Assembly: GCA_005883615.1 (NCBI GenBank)
Contig: VBEC01000032.1
Coordinates: 1-39,394, forward strand
Direction: 5' to 3'
DNA: 39,394 nucleotides
DNA from: Chloroflexota bacterium
GTDB lineage: Bacteria; Chloroflexota; Limnocylindria; Limnocylindrales; CSP1-4
Made by a program: the position numbers and the translations under genes. Below, piece after piece: positions 14,945 through 24,175 of this stretch (position 1 is the stretch's first letter; each line of letters begins with the position of its first letter). Under the pieces are notes generated by a model that worked only from the letters and a program-made list of their open reading frames with translations, made no database searches and had not been told where the DNA came from.

Positions 14945-16705
14945 ATGACCTTCCGAGCCAGGCCGGTCGTCAAGCGGACCGACCGCGCCGGGCGCAGTCC
15001 CCGGCGCTCGCTCCTCCTCAATCTCGGATTCGGCCTCGTGATAGTCGTGGCGCTTCTGATCCTGGCGGCGGCCGCAGCGGCCAGCTACTACGGTGACCAC
15101 CTCGCCTCGATTGCGAGCGTCAACGGACACGACATCAGCAAGGATCAACTGCGCGACCGGATCAAGGTCGAACAGTTCCGGCTGAGCATCACCCAGTCGC
15201 GCATCACGGATGCCATGCAGACGGGGCGCCTGGACCAGGCGACCGGACAGCAGCAACTCGACTACATCGACCAGCAGCTGAGCACCGGGACCGTCATCGA
15301 GCAGGCCGCAATCACGCACCTGGTCGACGCCGAGCTGCAGAGCGAGCTGGCGGCGCCGATGGGAATTTCGGTGACCGAGCAGCAGATCGACGGGCGCATC
15401 GTCGAGGAGGCCACGACCGACGAGCAGCGCCACGCCTGGGTGATCGCCGTCAAGCCCGAGCTCACAGGATCCGCCACCAAGCCGACCGACGCCCAGAAGA
15501 AGGCGGCTCAGGACAAGATCAACCAGGCGCTTGCGGATCTCAAGGCAGGCAAGACCTGGGAGGACATCGCCAAGAAGGTTTCCACCGACTTCACATCGCC
15601 CCAAGGCGGCGACATGGGCTGGATCCAGGCCACCGACAACACGGACAAGGCCTTCGTCGACGCCCTCTTCAAGTTGCAGCAGAACGGGATGACCGACGTG
15701 ATCCTGGGCTCCGATGACATCTACCGGATCGGCCGGGTGACCGAGATCAGGCCCAAGGAAGTCGACCCCAACTACCAGCAGAAGCTCCTCGACCACAACG
15801 TCCCGCAGGCGGTCTATCGAGCAGCTGTCAAGGGCGACCTCTTCCGGACGGCTTTGGAGGCCAAGGTCGTGGCAGCCATGACCGACCAGCCGACCGTCCA
15901 GCGGAAGGTGAGCGAGCTCTTCATCCAGGCGGCCCAGGACGACAACGGCAACCCGATCACCAAGGATCAAGTGGAGGTGCGGCACATCCTCTATGCGCCC
16001 AACGACGCACCCGACAAGGCTGCGGCGCTGCCGGACGCGGATCCGGCCTGGAAGAAGGCCGAGGCCGAAGCGAAGGCAGCCTACGAGAAGTTGAAGGCCG
16101 ATCCCAACCCCAAGACGTTCCAGGCGCTCGCCAAGAAAGAGAGCGACGATAAAGGCTCTGGCGCAAACGGCGGCGACCTGCCGTGGGCTTATCAGTCGGC
16201 ATACGATCAGGCGTTCGCGAACGCCATCTTCGCTCCGGGCCTCAAGAAGGACGAAATCCTGCCGCCGGTCAAATCCAGCTTCGGCTGGCACGTGATCCAG
16301 TTCATCGACCGGCGTCAGCCAACGGGCGTCAAGATCGCCGAGCTGCAGGTTCAGGCGAACCTGGCGGGCGCGGACTTCGGCGCCATCGCCAAGGCCAACT
16401 CGGACGCCCCCCAATCCGAGAAGGACAAGGGCGGCGACATCGGCTGGGTGGCCCACTTCCAGCTGGATGCAAACCTCGACAAGGCGATCTTCAACACGAA
16501 GGTCGGTGCCGTGAGCGAGCCGGTTGACGACAATGGGTCGTCCTACCTCTTGAAGGTGTTCGACGAGCAGACGCGCCTGCCGGACCAGAGCCAGATCGAT
16601 GCGCTCAAACAGTCGGGCTTCAACAACTGGTATGCGGACCAGAAGACGAAGGCCAAGATCAACGCCCCCGGCTCGACCCCGAGCACGATTCCCGGCGCCA
16701 ACTAG
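14945..16705 (+). CDS. Membrane-anchored parvulin-type peptidyl-prolyl isomerase (SurA/PrsA-like)
   Basis: Probably a foldase for exported proteins. The 586-residue chain has a basic N-terminus, one membrane segment (~25-50, 'LLLNLGFGLVIVVALLILAA'), and then a SurA_N-like helical region opening 'VNGHDISKDQLRDRI'. Parvulin-like units follow: a degenerate one (~165-275, 'QGGDMGWIQ', 'DIYRIGRVTEI') and a canonical one (~335-455, 'VEVRHILYAPNDAPDKAA', 'NGGDLPWAYQ', 'SSFGWHVIQFIDRR'). A third, shortened unit (~460-560) has 'KGGDIGWVAHFQLDANLDKA'. The long chain with three units is larger than PrsA (~290) or SurA (~430). It is first in an operon with mazG (2-bp gap), RNase PH and RdgB. No lipobox cysteine is seen, so it is a signal-anchored rather than a lipid-anchored protein. 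Confidence 0.85.
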   Translation: MTFRARPVVKRTDRAGRSPRRSLLLNLGFGLVIVVALLILAAAAAASYYGDHLASIASVNGHDISKDQLRDRIKVEQFRLSITQSRITDAMQTGRLDQATGQQQLDYIDQQLSTGTVIEQAAITHLVDAELQSELAAPMGISVTEQQIDGRIVEEATTDEQRHAWVIAVKPELTGSATKPTDAQKKAAQDKINQALADLKAGKTWEDIAKKVSTDFTSPQGGDMGWIQATDNTDKAFVDALFKLQQNGMTDVILGSDDIYRIGRVTEIRPKEVDPNYQQKLLDHNVPQAVYRAAVKGDLFRTALEAKVVAAMTDQPTVQRKVSELFIQAAQDDNGNPITKDQVEVRHILYAPNDAPDKAAALPDADPAWKKAEAEAKAAYEKLKADPNPKTFQALAKKESDDKGSGANGGDLPWAYQSAYDQAFANAIFAPGLKKDEILPPVKSSFGWHVIQFIDRRQPTGVKIAELQVQANLAGADFGAIAKANSDAPQSEKDKGGDIGWVAHFQLDANLDKAIFNTKVGAVSEPVDDNGSSYLLKVFDEQTRLPDQSQIDALKQSGFNNWYADQKTKAKINAPGSTPSTIPGAN

Positions 16706-16707
16706 CC

Positions 16708-17910
16708 GTGCTCGACGTCCTGCTGTCACAGGCCGCGGCACGCTGGGCCTTCGATCCGGCCGACGGGATACAGGTCGTGAACGCCGAACGGCTGACCGCA
16801 ACACCGATCGAGCCAACCCGGCCGCTCCTGATCGTGCCCGCTGAAACACTCCTCGCGCCCGGCACGAGCGCCTCGCCTTCGAACGCCGGGCCCCTGCCAG
16901 GGCGCAATGGGCCAACCGGCCGGGACCCGATCACGGTCTTGGCTCGGCTCTATCCATCGGGGCACACCGTCGCGCGGCTCGAAGGCCGGGCTGGGTCGAC
17001 GACGATCGAAGGGCTCCGTCCCGCCGATCTCAACGGACCGCTCTACCTGCCGCCTGCCTCGCCCGAGCACGCCGTTGCAACACCCTGGGCGCTGCCCTGG
17101 ATCTCCACGCGACTGCGCCAGCCGGACGGCTGCCCGTGGGATCGCGAGCAGACGCACGAGACGCTTCGAAAGCACCTGCTCGAGGAAAGCTACGAGGTGT
17201 ACGACGCGCTGGCCGCCGGTGCGACGCCGGCGCTGGCCGAGGAGCTCGGCGACCTGCTCCTCCAGGTCATCCTGCACGCCCAGCTCGCCGCCGAGGAAGG
17301 TGTCTTCGATCTGACCGACGTGCAGGCGGCCATCGGCTCGAAGATCGTGCGCCGGCACCCGCACGTCTTCGGGGATGCCGAGGCACGAACCGCCGGGGAC
17401 GTCAATCGGCAGTGGGAGCGCATCAAGTCGGCCGAACGCCTCGCGGCGGCCGAAGCCGCAGCCCTGGCCGACGAGGCCGGCAGCCCGGCCCCACCAAAGA
17501 GCGCGCTCGATGGCATCAGCCCCTCGTTGCCGTCACTCGCCGCGAGCCAGGAGATGCAGGAACGGGCCGCCAACCTGGGGTACGACTGGCCCTCGATCGA
17601 GGGAGTTCTCGACAAGGTCCGCGAGGAGCTCGACGAGCTGCGAGCGGCGGGCTCGGCAACGGAACGCGCCGAGGAATTCGGCGACCTGCTGATGGTCCTC
17701 GTCAACGTCGCCCGCAAGGAAGGCATCGAGGCCGAGGCGGCACTGCGTAGCGCCAACGACAAGTTCCGGCGGCGCTTCCGCAGCGTGGAGCGGCAGGCGG
17801 CCGATCGCGGCGCGGCGCTGCGTGACCTCGACTTCGCTGCGCTGGACGAGCTGTGGGATGCTGCCAAGGTGGAAGAGCGGTCGCCCCAGGTCGAGGAGGC
17901 CCGCCGATGA
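16708..17910 (+). CDS. mazG: MazG-family nucleotide pyrophosphohydrolase with a partial tetrapyrrole-methylase domain
   Basis: Hydrolyses non-canonical or surplus NTPs to NMP and PPi. The 400-residue protein has two MazG units: the first (~130-245) with '[20 protein letters not shown]' and '[17 protein letters not shown]', the second (~285-375) with 'EELDELRAA' and '[20 protein letters not shown]' plus 'ANDKFRRRF'. The acidic EExxE and ExxD helices bind Mg. Residues ~1-125 match only the C-terminal half of the YabN-type SAM-dependent tetrapyrrole methylase ('[10 protein letters not shown]', '[13 protein letters not shown]', 'LYLPPA'); the glycine-rich SAM-binding half is missing. The start is the GTG at 16708, 3 nt after the foldase stop. 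Its stop overlaps the RNase PH ATG (ATGA). Confidence 0.87.
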   Translation: MLDVLLSQAAARWAFDPADGIQVVNAERLTATPIEPTRPLLIVPAETLLAPGTSASPSNAGPLPGRNGPTGRDPITVLARLYPSGHTVARLEGRAGSTTIEGLRPADLNGPLYLPPASPEHAVATPWALPWISTRLRQPDGCPWDREQTHETLRKHLLEESYEVYDALAAGATPALAEELGDLLLQVILHAQLAAEEGVFDLTDVQAAIGSKIVRRHPHVFGDAEARTAGDVNRQWERIKSAERLAAAEAAALADEAGSPAPPKSALDGISPSLPSLAASQEMQERAANLGYDWPSIEGVLDKVREELDELRAAGSATERAEEFGDLLMVLVNVARKEGIEAEAALRSANDKFRRRFRSVERQAADRGAALRDLDFAALDELWDAAKVEERSPQVEEARR

Positions 17911-18641
17911 CCATCGGCAATCGCAGCGTGGTGCGCGCCGACGGACGCGGACCATCCGATCTTCGCCCGGTCACCCTCACGCTCGGCGTCCAGAAATGGG
18001 CGGAGGGCTCGTGCCAGATCCGCGTCGGCGACACCGAGGTGCTGTGCGCAGCGACGATTGCCGACCGGGTGCCGCCTCATTTGCGCGGCAAAGGCACGGG
18101 CTGGGTAACCGCGGAATACTCGATGCTGCCCCGTGCCACAGCCGAGCGGACGGAGCGTGAATCGGCTCGCGGCAGGATCGGCGGCCGAACGCACGAGATC
18201 CAGCGCCTGATCGGCCGCTCCCTGCGCGGGGTGGTGGACCTGACGCGGTTGGGCGAGCGGACGGTGACGCTGGACTGTGACGTCCTGCAGGCCGACGGCG
18301 GCACGCGAACGGCCTCGATCACCGGTGGCTACGTCGCGTTGGCGGCCGCGCTCATCACGTATGGCATGGAGCGCCTGCTGGTTGGCAAGGTCTCGGCTGT
18401 CAGCGTGGGCATCATCGAGGGCATCCCCTATCTCGATCTCGATTACTCGGAGGACTCGCGCGCAGAAGTCGACTTCAACGTGGTCGGCACCGACGCTGGC
18501 ACGTATGTCGAGCTCCAGGGGACGGCGGAGGGGAAACCGTTCGATCGCGAGAAGGTGGATCGCCTGCTCGACCTCGCCAACCTCGGCCTCGGGCGACTGT
18601 TCGACGTCCAGGGGGAGGCAATCGCGCGCGTCCGCAGGTGA
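17907..18641 (+). CDS. rph: Ribonuclease PH
   Basis: Phosphorolytic 3'-5' exoribonuclease that trims tRNA 3' ends. The 244-residue length is normal. The family order is complete: '[20 protein letters not shown]', '[19 protein letters not shown]', '[20 protein letters not shown]' with the basic phosphate-binding segment '[16 protein letters not shown]', '[20 protein letters not shown]' with its metal and phosphate residues, and '[19 protein letters not shown]'. The ATG at 17907 has GAGGAGG upstream and overlaps the mazG stop by 4 bp. The gene ends in a GTGA overlap with rdgB. The rph–rdgB pair is common across bacteria, which supports both calls. Confidence 0.95.
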   Translation: MTIGNRSVVRADGRGPSDLRPVTLTLGVQKWAEGSCQIRVGDTEVLCAATIADRVPPHLRGKGTGWVTAEYSMLPRATAERTERESARGRIGGRTHEIQRLIGRSLRGVVDLTRLGERTVTLDCDVLQADGGTRTASITGGYVALAAALITYGMERLLVGKVSAVSVGIIEGIPYLDLDYSEDSRAEVDFNVVGTDAGTYVELQGTAEGKPFDREKVDRLLDLANLGLGRLFDVQGEAIARVRR

Positions 18642-19282
18642 GGGACGTCGCTCCTGGGTTCCCGAGACCCGGCGATCGAGTCCTGGTCGCGACGCGCTCG
18701 ATCCACAAGCTGCGCGAGCTTCGTGAGTTGCTGGCCGATTTTCCCCTCGACCTCGTCTCCCTGGACGAAATGGGAATCGAAGACGAAGTAACCGAAACCG
18801 GCCGGACCTTCGAAACGAATGCACGGCTCAAGGCGACGGCGTACGCACGGTTGTCAGGCCTGCCAACGCTCGCCGACGATTCCGGCCTGGAAGTCGATGC
18901 CCTCGGCGGAGGGCCCGGCGTGCGCACCCGCCGGTACGCGGGCGAGCGCGCCAGCGACCGGGAGAACAATGCCAAGCTGCTGCGAGCGCTCCGAGGACTG
19001 CCGCCCGAGCAGCGAAGGGCCCACTACGTATGCGTTCTGGCCCTCGCGCTGCCCCGCCAGGACGGATCGATCGCCCGGCTCCTCACCGCGCGGGGAACCT
19101 GCCGCGGCCGGATTGCTCTCTCGCCCAAGGGCGCCGGGGGCTTCGGCTACGACCCGATCTTCGAGCCCGCCTCCGAGCGACCCGGTGGGCGCACGCTCGG
19201 ACAATGGAGTGCGGCGGAGAAGAACCGGATCTCGCACCGTGCGAGAGCGGCGCGAGGCATGGCTCGGCGCCTGGCGGGATAG
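18638..19282 (+). CDS. rdgB: XTP/dITP pyrophosphatase (RdgB/HAM1)
   Basis: Removes deaminated purine nucleotides (ITP, XTP and the deoxy forms) from the pool by hydrolysis to the monophosphate and PPi. The 214-residue length is typical. The N-terminal '[20 protein letters not shown]' corresponds to the family's TxNxxK, with Ser-Ile-His in place of Asn-Xaa-Xaa. Next come '[20 protein letters not shown]', the catalytic '[19 protein letters not shown]', '[11 protein letters not shown]' and the C-terminal '[11 protein letters not shown]'. The GTG start overlaps the rph stop (GTGA). It and MazG are two different nucleotide-sanitising enzymes in one operon. It faces the unknown minus-strand gene tail to tail. 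Confidence 0.93.
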   Translation: MRDVAPGFPRPGDRVLVATRSIHKLRELRELLADFPLDLVSLDEMGIEDEVTETGRTFETNARLKATAYARLSGLPTLADDSGLEVDALGGGPGVRTRRYAGERASDRENNAKLLRALRGLPPEQRRAHYVCVLALALPRQDGSIARLLTARGTCRGRIALSPKGAGGFGYDPIFEPASERPGGRTLGQWSAAEKNRISHRARAARGMARRLAG

Positions 19283-19351
19283 ATGGAGACGCCGGACGGT
19301 TCCATCAGCCTGCCAGCCGCCGCCCGGCGTCCACCTACCGACGGCTCGGAG

Positions 19352-20083
19352 CTACCGGGTGTTGCGCCTGTCGTTCCGCTCGGGGTCCGACGAACCTCGG
19401 AAGCGGAGCCGCCGGGCCGTCGGCTCGCCCTCGCGGTCGAGCTCCACGAGCCGCCACCCGCGCGCCGGCCGTCCCGCACCCGCGCGGAATCCTTCGGCGC
19501 GCAACGCTTCGAGCACTGCCTTGACGTCCGTGGCGCTGCCGAGCACATCTCGCAGCCGCCGCTCGAGTATGGCTTCGGCGATCAACGGCTCGTCCGATCC
19601 GAGATCGGCGGCCACGATTCGCTCCGGGTCTTCGATTCCCAGGCCTGCCAGCTCGCTCACGAGTTGCTGGGCTTGAGGCCGCTTGTGTGAGTCGATGGCG
19701 GAGAGCCAGTCGGGCGGCTGCTTCGCGCCGCGCCGAGCGGACTCGGTCGCCCGGCGGCCGGGTCGCCCGCGCCCCGTATGGGCCTTGGCGCCGGCCTTCG
19801 TCCCTTCCCGCGCACCTCCAGCCTCTCGCCCGCCCGCCGGCTTCGGCAGATCGCGAGGCGCCACCGGCTGTCCTCTCGCCTCGGCGACTGCCGCGCGAGC
19901 GCCTGCCAGCGTTGAAAATGGCCCGCGAAGCACGGGTTGCCCGAGCTGGTCGGTCTGCTCGGTATCCGCAACGTACCAGGCAGTCGATCCTTCAGCCTCC
20001 ACCGTGAACCTGCCGTCGCCGCTGACGTAACGACCGGCCGATTCGCGCCGCAGGGCATCCGGGTCGGCAGCTTTTGCGGGCAT
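19352..20083 (-). CDS. Hypothetical protein, charged with a basic low-complexity middle
   Basis: A 243-residue protein of unknown function. Residues ~15-70 look like a compact beta-rich domain ('GRYVSGDGRFTVEAEGSTAW', 'LGQPVLRGPFSTLAGARAAV'). Residues ~70-120 are a Lys/Arg/Gly/Ala-rich, probably disordered stretch ('TKAGAKAHTGRGRPGRRATE'). Residues ~120-200 are helical ('DWLSAIDSHKRPQAQQLVSE', 'LGSATDVKAVLEALRAEGF'). The C-terminus again has beta-like character. The basic middle suggests nucleic-acid contact, but no motif proves it. The ATG at 20083 is chosen; the frame stays open upstream but into the promoter of the opposite gene. Codon use is like its neighbours, and the frame has third-position GC bias, so it is probably a real gene. 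Confidence 0.6.
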   Translation of the reverse strand: MPAKAADPDALRRESAGRYVSGDGRFTVEAEGSTAWYVADTEQTDQLGQPVLRGPFSTLAGARAAVAEARGQPVAPRDLPKPAGGREAGGAREGTKAGAKAHTGRGRPGRRATESARRGAKQPPDWLSAIDSHKRPQAQQLVSELAGLGIEDPERIVAADLGSDEPLIAEAILERRLRDVLGSATDVKAVLEALRAEGFRAGAGRPARGWRLVELDREGEPTARRLRFRGSSDPERNDRRNTR

Positions 20084-20132
20084 GGCTGGACTGTAGCGCG
20101 CTCGTGCTCCGGGGGTGCCGCGGCCGCCTGAG

Positions 20133-20138
20133 TAGACT
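20133..20138 (+). promoter_or_regulatory. Probable -10 element (TAGACT) for the molybdoenzyme operon
   Basis: TAGACT ends 9 nt before the ATG at 20148, with no Shine-Dalgarno between, so a leaderless transcript is likely. Confidence 0.45.
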
Positions 20139-20147
20139 GGCCCTGCG

Positions 20148-22477
<2,330 letters not shown>

Positions 22478-22481
<4 letters not shown>

Positions 22482-23122
22482 CTGCCGACGCTTCGGGAAT
22501 CGTCCTCGCCGGCGGTCGTTCGGTGCGCTTCGGCGGCGACAAGCTCTCGGCAGTGATCGACGGGCGAGCGCTGCTCGACCGCGCGGTCGATCCGCTGGCC
22601 GAGATCTGCCGCGAGGTCATCGTCGTGGTGGCCCCTGGCGACCGATCCCGAATGAAGCGTTGGAGTACCCGGCTGGCCTCTATTCGAGTCGTGCAGGAGA
22701 CCGAGGCCTACCGCGGACCGCTCGCTGGCCTGGCGACCGGCCTCGAAGCAACGGCCTTCTCATTGGTCCTCGTCGTCGGCGGCGACATGCCAATGCTCGT
22801 CCGCGGGGTGCTCGAGCTGTTGCTCGGGAGCCTCGCCACCAGTGACGCGACGGCCGCCGTCCTCGGATCCGGTGACCGGGTCGAGCCGCTGCCCATGGCC
22901 CTTCGACGTAATGCGGCCCTTACCGCCGCCAGGCTCACGCTGGGTCATGGTGATAGGAGCCTGCTTGCGCTGCTCGATGGCGTGCGGGTCGCAACCGTGC
23001 CCGAACACGCGTGGCGCGCCCTCGATCCCGACGGCGCTACGCTGCTCGACGTCGATGTCCCGGCCGATCTTCCCGCCGGACGCTCAGCGGGCCGGCCCGC
23101 CCAGAGGGAGTTCCGCAGATAG
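22478..23122 (+). CDS. mobA: Molybdenum cofactor guanylyltransferase (MobA-like)
   Basis: Attaches GMP from GTP to molybdopterin to give the guanine-dinucleotide cofactor used by DMSO-reductase-type enzymes such as the one encoded immediately upstream. The 214-residue protein has the nucleotidyltransferase signature 'GIVLAGGRSVRFGGDKL' near the N-terminus, the 'YRGPLAGLATGLEA' segment, and the metal-binding Asp in 'VLVVGGDMPML'. The ATG overlaps the oxidoreductase stop by 4 bp, so cofactor maturation and apoenzyme are made together. The C-terminus ends with an Ala/Gly/Arg-rich tail. MocA (CTP-specific) is a less likely alternative given the partner enzyme. Confidence 0.88.
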
Positions 23123-23123
23123 A

Positions 23124-23984
23124 TTGAGCGAACGGTCACTGCGAGAGATAGCCCTCGCAATGGGTACCGACAAAGAAGGAGCCCACTCCTATGCCGATGC
23201 ATACGAGTGGCACTTTCGGCACCTGCGACATCGGGCAATCACGCTCCTCGAGATCGGGGTGGGCGGCTATCGCGATTCGACCAGCGGCGGCGAATCGCTG
23301 CGCATGTGGAAGGAGTTCTTTCCCAGGGCGCAGATCATCGGTATCGACATCCATCCAAAAGAGGGCCTGTCCGAGGATCGAATCGCGATCCTCCAGGGTG
23401 ATCAGAGCGACGAGAAATTCCTGGACGATGTCGCCTCTCGGTACGGTCCCTTCGACGTGGTCATCGATGACGGGAGCCACATCTGCGCCCACGTAATTGC
23501 AAGTTTCCGGGCGCTGTTCCCGCATCTTGCCGAGGACGGCATCTACGCGATCGAGGATCTTCAGACCTCGTATTGGGCAAGGGGCTATGGAGGTTCGAGT
23601 GGACTGGACCGCGCCGGAACGTCGATGACGTTTCTGCAGGAGCTCGTGGATGGTCTCAACTACGCCGAATTCGACATCCCGAACTACGTGCCCGCATATA
23701 CCAACACCTGGATACGGTCACTGACCTTCTACCACAACATGGCCTTCGTTCAAAAAGGGGCGAACACCGAGGGCTCCAACGTCCTGCAACCGCACCCAAG
23801 GCCTGCCACGGTCCTGGCTCTTGCGTCCGCGCCGGCCTCCACTCGCTCGCCGGCAAGTCCCCCGCGAAGATGGTTTCGGCGACTGGTACCCAAGCGGCTG
23901 CGAGGCGTCATGATTTCTACGATCCGCATGGTTGTGCGCGCTGCCCCCAAAGCGCTCGGCCGAAATCACGGTCGGGACCCGTAG
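23124..23984 (+). CDS. Class I SAM-dependent methyltransferase, sugar O-methyltransferase type
   Basis: A 286-residue protein resembling the MycE/AglP-like and cephalosporin-hydroxylase-like group. The conserved opening is 'LREIALAMGTDKEGAHSYAD', followed by the SAM loop 'LLEIGVGGYRDSTSGGESLR', then 'IIGIDIHPKEG' and the metal-binding 'FDVVIDDGSHICAHVIASF' plus 'GIYAIEDLQTSYW'. Members methylate sugar hydroxyls or related groups. Residues after ~235 are Ala/Pro/Arg-rich and probably membrane-associated. The TTG at 23124 (1 bp after the mobA stop, AGTTCC-rich region before it) keeps the GTDK block complete; the ATG at 23160 starts inside it. The link to mobA is probably only transcriptional. 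It may modify glycans made at 1-14900. Confidence 0.72.
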   Translation: MSERSLREIALAMGTDKEGAHSYADAYEWHFRHLRHRAITLLEIGVGGYRDSTSGGESLRMWKEFFPRAQIIGIDIHPKEGLSEDRIAILQGDQSDEKFLDDVASRYGPFDVVIDDGSHICAHVIASFRALFPHLAEDGIYAIEDLQTSYWARGYGGSSGLDRAGTSMTFLQELVDGLNYAEFDIPNYVPAYTNTWIRSLTFYHNMAFVQKGANTEGSNVLQPHPRPATVLALASAPASTRSPASPPRRWFRRLVPKRLRGVMISTIRMVVRAAPKALGRNHGRDP

Positions 23985-23987
23985 AAT
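23982..23987 (+). promoter_or_regulatory. Probable -10 element (TAGAAT) for tRNA-Pro(TGG), overlapping the methyltransferase stop
   Basis: TAGAAT begins with the TAG stop of the methyltransferase gene and ends 8 nt before the mature tRNA 5' end at 23996, so the primary transcript would need almost no 5' trimming. Confidence 0.5.
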
Positions 23988-23995
23988 GGCGACGT

Positions 23996-24072
23996 CGGGG
24001 TGTAGCGTAGCCCGGTAACGCACGTGCTTTGGGAGCACGAGATCGCGGGTTCAAATCCCGCCGCCCCGACCA
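23996..24072 (+). tRNA. tRNA-Pro, anticodon TGG
   Basis: 77 nt with the 3' CCA encoded. The acceptor stem pairs CGGGGTG (23996-24002) with CGCCCCG (24062-24068), including one T-G pair; A24069 is the discriminator, followed by CCA. The anticodon arm is CGTGC / TTTGGGA / GCACG with TGG at 24030-24032, reading CCA and other CCN codons. The T-arm is GCGGG TTCAAAT CCCGC. An alternative pairing two bases upstream leaves a non-standard 3' end and was not adopted. Confidence 0.95.
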
Positions 24073-24175
24073 CCCCTGTCCCTGATGGCGCGCGAGCGCA
24101 CGCGTCGCGCCGCGAGGAGCCAGGCCTGACCGAGTGGACGCTACTCTTGTCCTGAGTCGACAGGAGCGAGAGCGG

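Noticed and set aside
14630-16915. 761-codon minus-strand open frame opposite the foldase gene
   Set aside because: The plus strand encodes clear parvulin motifs; the antisense frame is open only because of high third-position GC.
19283-19351. Inverted repeat GACGCCGG/CCGGCGTC between rdgB and the unknown gene as a terminator
   Set aside because: The loop would be 28 nt with no T-run, too loose to claim.
23994-24070. tRNA-Pro(TGG) with acceptor stem beginning at 23994
   Set aside because: The alternative 7-bp stem leaves no discriminator A and no CCA; the 23996 register matches proline tRNAs and gives CCA.
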